A stretch of 5,305 bases of DNA from Verrucomicrobia bacterium UBA1412 (GCA_002305615.1 DBPU01000037.1:1-5305), one strand, 5' to 3'; positions 1-5,293 are shown, counted from the first letter of the stretch. Numbers and translations: made by a program. The notes: generated by a model from the sequence alone, not told the origin.

Positions 1-301
1 GCAAATTCCAATTCTTGGCATGTTGGGCAATGGTCTCATCCAGATCTTCCAGATGCTCCAGGACTCCCTTGACGAGACTTTCCATGAAATCCTTTGCTGC
101 CAGGTCCTGCAATGTGGGCGGCGGCAGCTCCTGTTTCTCCTTGGATGACCAGGTGGCTTTGGCTTTATCATCGAAAAACGACTCAGCCCGATGCACATCC
201 CAGAAACGCTCCAACTCTTCCTCAATTTCTTTTGAGGAATTCAAATCCAATTGATACAGAAACTGAACGGCACGCTCACGTGCCAGTCTGCGATTATTCA
301 T
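1..301 (-). CDS. nusB: NusB transcription antitermination factor, N-terminal 100 residues (partial)
   Basis: NusB binds the boxA RNA element together with ribosomal protein S10 (NusE) and supports antitermination, mainly of rRNA operons, in the cytoplasm. The visible N-terminus carries the family's basic first helix (RRLARERAVQFLYQLDLN, residues 4-21). Residues 71-97 (DFMESLVKGV through HAKNW) match the next conserved helices, the equivalent of 'FRELLAGV' in E. coli NusB. The 3' end lies beyond the left edge, so roughly a third or more of the protein is missing. The ATG at 301 is supported by an AGGGAGA Shine-Dalgarno about 5 bases upstream. The linker between helix 1 and the next conserved helix (about residues 22-70) is charged and longer than in E. 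coli NusB, by about 25 residues by eye. The gene follows the LptF/G-type permease by 69 bases on the same strand and is probably cotranscribed with it. Confidence 0.88.
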   Translation of the reverse strand, partial: MNNRRLARERAVQFLYQLDLNSSKEIEEELERFWDVHRAESFFDDKAKATWSSKEKQELPPPTLQDLAAKDFMESLVKGVLEHLEDLDETIAQHAKNWNL

Positions 302-306
302 GTAAT

Positions 307-313
307 CTCCCTA
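307..313 (-). promoter_or_regulatory. Ribosome binding site of nusB
   Basis: On the minus strand AGGGAGA precedes the ATG at 301 by about five bases. It is the clearest Shine-Dalgarno in the window, and it fixes the nusB start. Confidence 0.7.
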
Positions 314-370
314 TCGTATTTTGGTGCAAAGTCGGTGCAAATGTTGTGTCTTGTCCGAAGGCCTGTCGAA

Positions 371-1540
371 TTAGACGAGTTTCCTGACCGCGGCAAAACC
401 TCCCAAGCCAAAAAGGAGATTTGGTAACCACGCACTCAGCCAGGGGCTCATGTAACCGCCAGCCCCCAGGGCTAAACTTACCTCGTTCAGCAAAAAAAAG
501 CAAAAACAAATCACGATGCTACTGGCCACTCCGACAAAGACATTTCGCCGTCCGCCCTGTAAACTGAAGGGTAAAGCCACCAGCACGACCACGATACAGG
601 TGAAGGGAGATGCCAGCCGGGAATAGAGCAACGTTTTGATGCGCCGGATGAGCTGGTTATCCGTCCCGGCATGGGAATCGAGGTAGAGCCGAATTTGCGA
701 GAGGCTCAGATGGGCTTTCCGGGCCGATTTAAAGGAGTCGAAAGTGCTGATAAATATCTCCGATTCAATCTGCTCCGGGGTTTCGTCAATCTGCGCCAGG
801 GAAAGCTCCGAAAATCTCTCGGGCACCGGGAGGCTGGCCGGGCTCCCCTCTCCTCCGTAAAGATAGGTGAAAACCTGCGCGTTTTTGAAAACCCAGGCGT
901 CCGATTTCCACTGGGCGCTCTCGGCCATGATTTTTACCGTATCGCCCTTGGGCTGGTTCCGATCCACGATGGAAAGCGGCTCGGGCACATCGGTTTCCGA
1001 CCGGCGAATGAACTCCACGCTGGGACTCTCCATCCGCTTTTCTTTGACATGGTATTTGCCGATATTCCAGACACGCCCATCCATTGCGTTGATGAAATTG
1101 ATATTCTCGAAGACCTGCTCCGTTTCGATCTTCCTCCCCTTACGGATGCTTTGGGACAATCTCTCTCCCTGAGGAGCCCACTCTTCGTTCAGGTAAAAGA
1201 GCAACGCACCCAGAAGCGCAGCCACCACCAGATATGGAGCGCAGATTCTCCAGATATTGACCCCGGCGGCACGGATGGCCACCAGCTCATTATGGCGGGA
1301 GTGATTGGAAATAGCGTAGAGCAGCGCCAGAAGCAGGGCCGGCGGCAAGATCAGCACCAGGAGCTGCGGCACCTTGGCCAGACTGTAAAGCAGCACCCCC
1401 GTCACTCCGGCCTCATTGCGGCGCAGATCATCCATGCAGGAGAAGAGGTCGAAGGTCATGTAAAAGGCCAAACCTCCTACCAAACAGAAAAAAAGAGGGA
1501 TCAGAAGTTCCCTGAGTAAATATCTATCAATCAAGCGCAT
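371..1540 (-). CDS. LptF/LptG-family (YjgP/YjgQ) lipopolysaccharide export permease
   Basis: This is an inner-membrane permease subunit of the LptB2FG ABC transporter, which extracts LPS from the inner membrane and passes it to the periplasmic Lpt bridge. The 389 residues fit the family length. Membrane helices lie near residues 12-30, 48-75 and 98-117. A long periplasmic domain (about 118-305, the beta-jellyroll region of the family) follows, then helices near 310-328, 332-355 and 365-385. The segment NELVAIRAAGVNIWRI (84-99) is the conserved cytoplasmic coupling helix that contacts the LptB ATPase, and 'RRIKTLLYSRLASPF' (299-313) is the typical re-entry into the C-terminal helix bundle. LptF and LptG are homologous and I cannot tell which this is; no second copy is in the window. 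The ATG at 1540 gives the usual 'IDRYLLRE' N-terminus but has no clear Shine-Dalgarno. A terminator-like hairpin ends only 26 bases upstream, and nusB follows downstream. Confidence 0.93.
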   Translation of the reverse strand: MRLIDRYLLRELLIPLFFCLVGGLAFYMTFDLFSCMDDLRRNEAGVTGVLLYSLAKVPQLLVLILPPALLLALLYAISNHSRHNELVAIRAAGVNIWRICAPYLVVAALLGALLFYLNEEWAPQGERLSQSIRKGRKIETEQVFENINFINAMDGRVWNIGKYHVKEKRMESPSVEFIRRSETDVPEPLSIVDRNQPKGDTVKIMAESAQWKSDAWVFKNAQVFTYLYGGEGSPASLPVPERFSELSLAQIDETPEQIESEIFISTFDSFKSARKAHLSLSQIRLYLDSHAGTDNQLIRRIKTLLYSRLASPFTCIVVVLVALPFSLQGGRRNVFVGVASSIVICFCFFLLNEVSLALGAGGYMSPWLSAWLPNLLFGLGGFAAVRKLV

Positions 1541-1566
1541 CGGCTTTATATATAAAAAGAAACAGA

Positions 1567-1603
1567 AAAATTGAGAACGACTCCGAAAGCCATTCTCAAT
1601 TTT
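1567..1603 (-). terminator. Intrinsic terminator hairpin after the symporter/small membrane protein unit
   Basis: Perfect 11-bp inverted arms at 1567-1577 and 1593-1603 (AAAATTGAGAA on the minus strand) flank a 15-base centre. In minus-strand RNA the centre can also pair: U1592·G1578, G1591-C1579, G1590·U1580, C1589-G1581, U1588-A1582 and U1587·G1583, leaving a UCG loop. Pyrimidine-rich, T-rich sequence follows on the minus strand. The hairpin starts 31 bases after the stop of the 70-residue gene, so it probably ends that operon. A/T-rich arms could also make it work in the other direction, but there is no plus-strand gene to end. Confidence 0.65.
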
Positions 1604-1634
1604 TCACTATTGGCTCTCTCAAGCGAATCGCCAT

Positions 1635-1847
1635 TTATTTTTTCTTGCCGCAGAACTGAGCCTTCAGCCCGAATAAGAGCATCAGGACCCCGAAGAGCAG
1701 CATCGCGCCTCCCCAGTAGAGGTTCATGTTCATCCCCAGGGATCTCGCATACATCTCCGAGCCGGAGGTGCTCCAGCCATAAAGACCCAGGAGCAATCCC
1801 ATCAGGGAAAACATGGCACCAATCGGAATTCGAATATCAGCAGTCAT
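1635..1847 (-). CDS. Small two-helix membrane protein paired with the symporter
   Basis: This 70-residue protein has two hydrophobic segments, about residues 9-25 (IGAMFSLMGLLLGLYGW) and 42-61 (NLYWGGAMLLFGVLMLLFGL), joined by a short polar loop containing SEMYARSLGMN. It ends in a basic tail (CGKKK). Basic residues at both ends suggest that both termini are cytoplasmic and the loop periplasmic. The ATG at 1847 lies 19 bases after the symporter stop and is preceded by AAAGGA about 10 bases upstream, so the two genes are almost certainly translated from one mRNA. A terminator hairpin follows the stop. I do not recognise a named family. The spacing suggests an accessory or stabilising subunit of the transporter, but that is inference. 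Its coding status rests on the ribosome binding site, the operon position and the coherent two-helix pattern. Confidence 0.78.
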   Translation of the reverse strand: MTADIRIPIGAMFSLMGLLLGLYGWSTSGSEMYARSLGMNMNLYWGGAMLLFGVLMLLFGLKAQFCGKKK

Positions 1848-1866
1848 CTTTCTATTTTCCTTTCTT

Positions 1867-3852
1867 CTACCTGAATATGACGTTCAAAACTATGGTCACT
1901 GCCAGCACGGCTCCGCCCAGATATGCCGGTTGCTTATACCAGGGTATCCCGTCTTCTTTAGGTTTGGGCGTGAGCGAGTAAACCAGACCCTTGAGCTCTT
2001 CAGCCTTCTTGGTTTGCCGGGTCGCCAGCGAAATAACAATGGTCACGACAAAGCAGGTCGTCCAGGCATAAATAGCAGTCCAGAAGTTTTGAGCCATCTC
2101 GCTCGGATACGTATGGACCACAGCGAAGTAGCCGCCTTTGAGGCCCACCATGGAGCCATAAGGCAGAGTCATACCGTGGTGGAGAAGTGCCGCCAGGGTC
2201 CCGGAAAGTAACCCAAAAAAGGCACCGTGCCCGGTCGCTCTGCGCCAGAACATACCCAGCATGAAGGTGGCAAAGAGCGGCGCATTCACGAAGGCAAAGA
2301 CCAACTGGAGGATATCCATGATGTTATTGAAGCGGGTCGCGGCATAAGCGGCCCCCATTGAGAGCAGGATACCTCCCACCGTCGCATAGCGTCCCATCCA
2401 GAGATAATGTTTATCCGGGGCGTTTTTGCGGATGTAGGATTGATAAATATCGTAGGTCCAGACCGTATTGAAGGCCGTCGTATTGCCCGCCATACCGGAC
2501 ATGAAAGAGGCCATCAGCGCGCAGAGACCCAGCCCCAGGAGACCCGCCGGGAAATACTTGTGGAGCATCATCGGAATCACCAGGTCATAATCCAGCTCGA
2601 CAATCGGCTTGCCGGCCTTGTCCAGAATCGGCTGCCCGTCGCCCTGTTTCTTGAAAACGATATTGCCTTTTTTGCCTCCTTCAGGGGTCACCTCAATGCT
2701 CTTCTGGTCAATCTTGGGCGGGACCAAGCCGCGTCCACCCAGAGCCGTAAGCTCTTCCATACTCGGCACGTTATGAGCGGCCAGGCGCTGAGCAAGCTCC
2801 GGGTTGCTCTTTTCAATCTGCAGCGTCATCGCCGATTTGACATCGGCCTTGGGCTGCAATGCCTTATCAGCCAGCGGCGCAATACCGATCGCCAGCATAC
2901 CGGGCAAAATCACCAGAAGCGGGAAAAGCATCTTGGGAATGGCCGCGATGAGCGGAGTCCTGCGAGCCGCGCTCATATCCTTGGCCGCCATGGCGCGCTG
3001 CACCACCAGGAAATCCGTACACCAATAACCAAAGCTCAACACGAAGCCCAGACCCATCACCAGTCCGAACCACTCCACACCCATCGGGTTGCTGGCCGCA
3101 TCCCCCATGTACTTCCAGGAGTGGGTCAGCGCATCGGGATTCATGTTCTCGGAGAGAATCTCGGAGCGGAACCAGCCTTCCTGAGCCAGCCGCGCTTTCA
3201 CGCCTTCCCAGCCGCCGACGTTCTTCAATCCCAGGAAAACCAGAGGGATAAACCCGAAAACGATCAGGAAAAACTGAATTACTTCGTTATAGATAGCCGA
3301 AGTCAATCCTCCCAGGAACGTATACAGCAGCACGATGAAGCCCGAAACCAGCACGCAGGTATTGAAATCCCAGCCCAGGAGCAGGTTAAGGAGTTTTCCC
3401 ATGGCGTACATCGAGATCCCCGAAGAGAAAACCGTCATCGCCGCGAACGATAGCGCATTGAAGCCGCGCGTCTTTTCGTCAAAGCGCAATTTCAGGTATT
3501 CGGGCACCGACCGGGCCTTGGAGCCATAATAGAAGGGCATCATGAAGATACCGACAAAGATCATGGCCGGAATCGCACCAATCCAGTAAAAGTGGCTCGT
3601 CGCGATGCCGTACTTGGCACCCGAGGCCGCCATACCGATCACCTCCTGGGCTCCCAGGTTGGCCGATATGAAGGCCAGACCCGTAATCCAGGCCGCAATG
3701 GACTTACCCGATAGGAAAAAGTCCGTACTGGTCTTCATGTACCGCTTCAAGGTGAAGCCGACACCCAGTACAAAAAAGAAATAGATGATCAGGATTGCCC
3801 AATCAACCGCAAAAAGCTCAAATTTTGGAATCGTATAAGTAAGAGCACTCAT
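1867..3852 (-). CDS. Sodium:solute symporter, SSS family (SGLT/PutP-like), with a long loop insertion
   Basis: This is an inner-membrane secondary transporter that should couple inward Na+ movement to uptake of a small solute; the substrate is not evident. SSS hallmarks in order are: first helix about 15-34; FFLSGKSIAAWITGLAFISA (45-64) continuing to NLGAQEVIGMAASG (65-78), the unwound first core helix; 'GGLTSAIYNEVIQFFLI' (181-197), the SSS signature region; 'CTDFLVVQRAMAAKD' (278-292); ALMASFMSGMAGNTTAFNTV (445-464) leading into TYDIY (466-470), the Na+-site helix; and a last helix after WYKQPAYL (638-645). At 661 residues it is longer than most SSS proteins (roughly 500-550). Much of the excess is a hydrophilic stretch at about 331-419. 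The ATG at 3852 is chosen because a normal N-terminus follows; its Shine-Dalgarno is weak. It is the first gene of a unit with the 70-residue membrane protein. Confidence 0.93.
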   Translation of the reverse strand: MSALTYTIPKFELFAVDWAILIIYFFFVLGVGFTLKRYMKTSTDFFLSGKSIAAWITGLAFISANLGAQEVIGMAASGAKYGIATSHFYWIGAIPAMIFVGIFMMPFYYGSKARSVPEYLKLRFDEKTRGFNALSFAAMTVFSSGISMYAMGKLLNLLLGWDFNTCVLVSGFIVLLYTFLGGLTSAIYNEVIQFFLIVFGFIPLVFLGLKNVGGWEGVKARLAQEGWFRSEILSENMNPDALTHSWKYMGDAASNPMGVEWFGLVMGLGFVLSFGYWCTDFLVVQRAMAAKDMSAARRTPLIAAIPKMLFPLLVILPGMLAIGIAPLADKALQPKADVKSAMTLQIEKSNPELAQRLAAHNVPSMEELTALGGRGLVPPKIDQKSIEVTPEGGKKGNIVFKKQGDGQPILDKAGKPIVELDYDLVIPMMLHKYFPAGLLGLGLCALMASFMSGMAGNTTAFNTVWTYDIYQSYIRKNAPDKHYLWMGRYATVGGILLSMGAAYAATRFNNIMDILQLVFAFVNAPLFATFMLGMFWRRATGHGAFFGLLSGTLAALLHHGMTLPYGSMVGLKGGYFAVVHTYPSEMAQNFWTAIYAWTTCFVVTIVISLATRQTKKAEELKGLVYSLTPKPKEDGIPWYKQPAYLGGAVLAVTIVLNVIFR

Positions 3853-3864
3853 AAACTTCGGTCG

Positions 3865-3893
3865 AGTCTCTCAACTTTTCAATCGCCTGTCAA
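3865..3893 (-). promoter_or_regulatory. Possible sigma70-type promoter of the symporter gene
   Basis: A perfect TTGACA -35 box (plus-strand TGTCAA at 3888-3893) is followed, after a 17-base spacer, by GAGACT (3865-3870). That matches TATAAT at only three positions, though it keeps the important A2 and T6. Transcription would start only a few bases before the ATG at 3852 and leave no room for a ribosome binding site. The call is tentative. Confidence 0.2.
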
Positions 3894-3895
3894 TA

Positions 3896-3933
3896 TCTGA
3901 GAAAGGCAAAAAAATGGCCCTTATTGCCTCAGA
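3896..3933 (-). other. Imperfect hairpin upstream of the symporter gene
   Basis: TCTGA (3896-3900) pairs with TCAGA (3929-3933), and GGCAA (3905-3909) pairs with TTGCC (3924-3928). A four-base bulge sits on one side and the central loop contains an A/T run. It lies 44 bases upstream of the symporter ATG, next to the candidate -35 box. It could be a leader structure, an operator or chance. It has no convincing U-tract after it, so I do not call it a terminator. Confidence 0.3.
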
Positions 3934-3963
3934 ATCTGCAACAAAGGGACGCAGATAGGATGG

Positions 3964-3993
3964 AACCACGAATAAACACGAAGAGACACAAAT
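3964..3993 (+). repeat. Repeat trio A1-A3 (10-bp units, plus orientation)
   Basis: Three contiguous 10-bp units: AACCACGAAT, AAACACGAAG and AGACACAAAT. The first has the ACCAC core and the next two have the ACAC core, each followed by purines and usually AT. The same order recurs in the three other trios of this region. The exact 10-bp pitch puts each core on the same face of the DNA helix. Function unknown. Confidence 0.85.
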
Positions 3994-4009
3994 GAAGGAG
4001 GGACACTGG

Positions 4010-4039
4010 GACCACAGATAGACACGGATAAACACGGAT
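4010..4039 (+). repeat. Repeat trio A4-A6 (10-bp units, plus orientation)
   Basis: Three contiguous 10-bp units: GACCACAGAT, AGACACGGAT and AAACACGGAT. They start 46 bases after the start of the first trio, in the same orientation and with the same ACCAC, ACAC, ACAC order. The 16 bases between the two trios (gaaggagggacactgg) are purine-rich and contain a lone ACAC, possibly a decayed unit. Confidence 0.85.
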
Positions 4040-4151
4040 ATATTGGATTGGGTGGTTTAAGGGGCCGTGCGGAGTAAAGACTGCAAAACTCAAGTCAAAG
4101 CAACAAACACTTCAGCGGATGTCCCTCATCATTATAAAAAGCACCTCACAA

Positions 4152-4181
4152 ATCTGTGTCCATCTGTGTTCATCCGTGGTT
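4152..4181 (-). repeat. Repeat trio B1 (10-bp units, minus orientation)
   Basis: Read on the minus strand from 4181 the units are AACCACGGAT, GAACACAGAT and GGACACAGAT, again one ACCAC unit followed by two ACAC units. The flank before it on the minus strand is TTGATCAG, nearly the same as the flank of the solo unit at 4271-4280. Confidence 0.85.
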
Positions 4182-4209
4182 CTGATCAACTGTCCTTTTC
4201 CCTTGCCTG

Positions 4210-4239
4210 ATTCGTGTTGTTTCGTGTCTATTCGTGGTT
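4210..4239 (-). repeat. Repeat trio B2 (10-bp units, minus orientation)
   Basis: Read on the minus strand from 4239 the units are AACCACGAAT, AGACACGAAA and CAACACGAAT. Its leading unit with flanks (4229-4240) is a perfect 12-bp inverted copy of 3963-3974 in the plus-oriented trio, so the two clusters could pair. Confidence 0.85.
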
Positions 4240-4254
4240 CTCAGTCCGCAATTC

Positions 4255-4280
4255 ATCCGTGGTTCCTGCCTGCCGTGGTT
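4255..4280 (-). repeat. Two solo ACCAC-type repeat units (minus orientation)
   Basis: AACCACGGAT (4255-4264) and AACCACGGCA (4271-4280), read on the minus strand, match the leading unit of the trios but are not followed by ACAC units. They may be truncated trios. The outermost is flanked by TTGATCAA, repeating the flank of trio B1. Confidence 0.6.
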
Positions 4281-4309
4281 TTGATCAATGTGCAGGCCCG
4301 GCATTAATT

Positions 4310-4340
4310 AAAATGGGACGCTGAGTTAGCGTCCCATTTT
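4310..4340 (-). terminator. Strong intrinsic terminator after the FGE-like gene
   Basis: Perfect 13-bp arms at 4310-4322 and 4328-4340 (AAAATGGGACGCT and its complement) with a five-base loop. On the minus strand the stem is followed by TTAATTAAT; on the plus strand the T-run is longer (TTTTTTATAA). It lies 50 bases past the FGE-like stop, so it most likely ends that transcript. It is built to work in both directions and would also insulate the repeat region. Confidence 0.8.
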
Positions 4341-4344
4341 TTAT

Positions 4345-4381
4345 AACTCCTGAAAGAGTTTTGTTTTCGGCCGTTGCGGCC
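4345..4381 (-). other. Two small hairpins in the 3' trailer of the FGE-like gene
   Basis: GGCCG/CGGCC arms with a three-base loop (4369-4381) lie just after the stop codon, followed by AACTC/GAGTT arms with a six-base loop (4345-4360). With the terminator at 4310-4340 they give three hairpins in a row in the mRNA trailer. They might protect the 3' end or be incidental. Confidence 0.45.
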
Positions 4382-4389
4382 TTTATGTA

Positions 4390-5280
4390 TTACTTGGCGT
4401 CGCCTTCGCAGACCAGGCGGATACCAGCCCAGTTGGCCGATGCCAACCACCAGATGCTCTTGGGCTGATTGGGATCCATGTCGTTCCACTTGATCGTCTC
4501 TTCATCGCGGAATGCGCTGCGGAGACTATCAGCCGTGCTTTCCCAGTGACCACCGCGGAGAATACCCCACTGCTGGTCTTTGGTTCTGAACTGAACCCAC
4601 TCGCCGACGTTACCGGCCATGTCATAGAGACCAAATGCATTGGGTTTCTTCTTTGCCACCAGGTGGGTGGTGAAATCTGAATTATCCTCAAACCATGCAT
4701 ACTGCTCGGCATCATCTGCGCTATCGCCCCAGTAATAAGGGGTGGTGCTTCCGGCGCGGGCCGCATACTCCCACTCTTCTTCAGTGGCTAAGCGGAATTT
4801 CTTACCGGTCTGCTTGGTCAGCCATTCGCAGTATTTCTCGGCGGCAAAGGGGCTCATACCCAGTGCAGGGTAATTGCGGCCGTCTCCCAAACCACGGGCA
4901 ATAGTCCCATAGGGTGAGCTGGGTCTGCAGATTCCATCCACATTTTCCTTCTTAAGCACTTCCTTGGTCAGCTGAACCTTGAGCGAGCTATCCCAAACCC
5001 AGGGCTCATACTGCGCCCAGGTTACTTCCGTTTTGCTCATGTAGAAGGGTTTGACCTCCACCTCAGCCGGTTCCAGATCAAGCTTTCCACGGCCTTTTTC
5101 TCCTTCGGGAGCGCCGATTTTGACTTTGCCGCCCGGAATGGCGACCATATCAATTTTGAAGCTCTTGCCTCCGGCCAACTTCACTTCTTCGGTGAAGCTT
5201 TCCAGCTTGGCATCTGCGGCACTCACACTTATCGCGGCCAGAGCGGCCAGCACAGCGGTTGTTAAGACTAGTTTTTTCAT
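4390..5280 (-). CDS. Exported FGE/SUMF1-domain protein, probably non-catalytic
   Basis: This protein has the sulfatase-modifying-factor (C-type-lectin-like) fold used by formylglycine-generating enzyme, EgtB and PvdO relatives. A Sec signal peptide (MKKLVLTTAVLAALAAISVSAADA) predicts export to the periplasm or surface. Domain motifs follow (numbered from the GTG at 5283; subtract one for the ATG): MVAIPGG (46-52), PFYMSKTEVTWAQY (79-92), 'YPALGMSPFAAEKYCEWL' (138-155), 'FRLATEEEWEYAARAG' (163-178), 'NAFGLYDMAGNVGEWV' (215-230), ILRGGHW (241-247) and AGIRLVCE (286-293). Where active FGE has RCAAR this protein has RSAFR (255-259), so the catalytic cysteine pair is missing. I infer a binding or structural role; the ligand is unknown. 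I chose the ATG at 5280 over the GTG at 5283 because AAAGG sits eight bases before it. The gene ends in TAA ahead of three hairpins. The upstream region is cut by the window edge. Confidence 0.9.
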   Translation of the reverse strand: MKKLVLTTAVLAALAAISVSAADAKLESFTEEVKLAGGKSFKIDMVAIPGGKVKIGAPEGEKGRGKLDLEPAEVEVKPFYMSKTEVTWAQYEPWVWDSSLKVQLTKEVLKKENVDGICRPSSPYGTIARGLGDGRNYPALGMSPFAAEKYCEWLTKQTGKKFRLATEEEWEYAARAGSTTPYYWGDSADDAEQYAWFEDNSDFTTHLVAKKKPNAFGLYDMAGNVGEWVQFRTKDQQWGILRGGHWESTADSLRSAFRDEETIKWNDMDPNQPKSIWWLASANWAGIRLVCEGDAK

Positions 5281-5288
5281 CACAAAAA

Positions 5289-5293
5289 CCTTT
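5289..5293 (-). promoter_or_regulatory. Ribosome binding site of the FGE-like gene
   Basis: AAAGG on the minus strand stands eight bases before the ATG at 5280 and five before an in-frame GTG at 5283. The spacing favours the ATG, though the GTG cannot be excluded; the two differ by one residue. Confidence 0.55.

Larger units (their letters stand above)
3853..4389. other. 537-bp gene-free region carrying the repeat clusters
   Basis: No open frame here has coding character. Peptides predicted across the right half, with runs like QICVHLCSSVV, are conceptual translations of the repeats. From right to left the region holds a terminator and two small hairpins behind the FGE-like gene, minus-oriented repeat units (4152-4280), about 110 bp with nothing recognisable (4041-4150), plus-oriented repeat units (3964-4039), and the upstream hairpin and possible promoter of the symporter. 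No transposase, insertion-sequence ends, CRISPR repeats or tRNA were seen. Confidence 0.8.

Noticed and set aside
302..370. Independent nusB promoter (TTGCAC, 16-base spacer, TACGAT)
   Set aside because: The -35 match is poor, and the implied start would fall at the Shine-Dalgarno. Cotranscription with the permease is simpler.
15..387. Plus-strand open frames of 79 and 97 codons near the left edge
   Set aside because: They overlap nusB in antisense and show no coding signature. NusB on the minus strand explains this DNA.
671..1519. 282-codon open frame on the plus strand
   Set aside because: It is fully antisense to the well-supported LptF/G permease and its translation is a low-complexity, His/Arg/Gln-rich string with no domain or plausible ribosome binding site.
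2407..3453. 348-codon open frame on the plus strand
   Set aside because: It is antisense to the symporter, and its His/Gln/Arg/Glu-rich translation is typical of the complement of hydrophobic codons rather than a real protein.
1867..3852. Calling the symporter a sugar (galactose/glucose) transporter
   Set aside because: The fold is clear, but several sugar-contact residues known from vSGLT appear replaced, so the substrate is left open.
3964..4280. CRISPR array
   Set aside because: The units are 10 bp, contiguous within blocks and present in both orientations, with no spacers of constant length. There are no cas genes in the window.
3964..4280. Plasmid-type replication origin iterons
   Set aside because: Iteron arrays are usually same-orientation units of about 17-22 bp next to a rep gene. 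Here the units are 10 bp, inverted between clusters, and no initiator gene or obvious DnaA box is present.
4119..4307. 62-codon open frame on the plus strand in the intergenic region
   Set aside because: Most of it is a translation of the minus-oriented repeat units. It has no supporting ribosome binding site and runs into the terminator zone.
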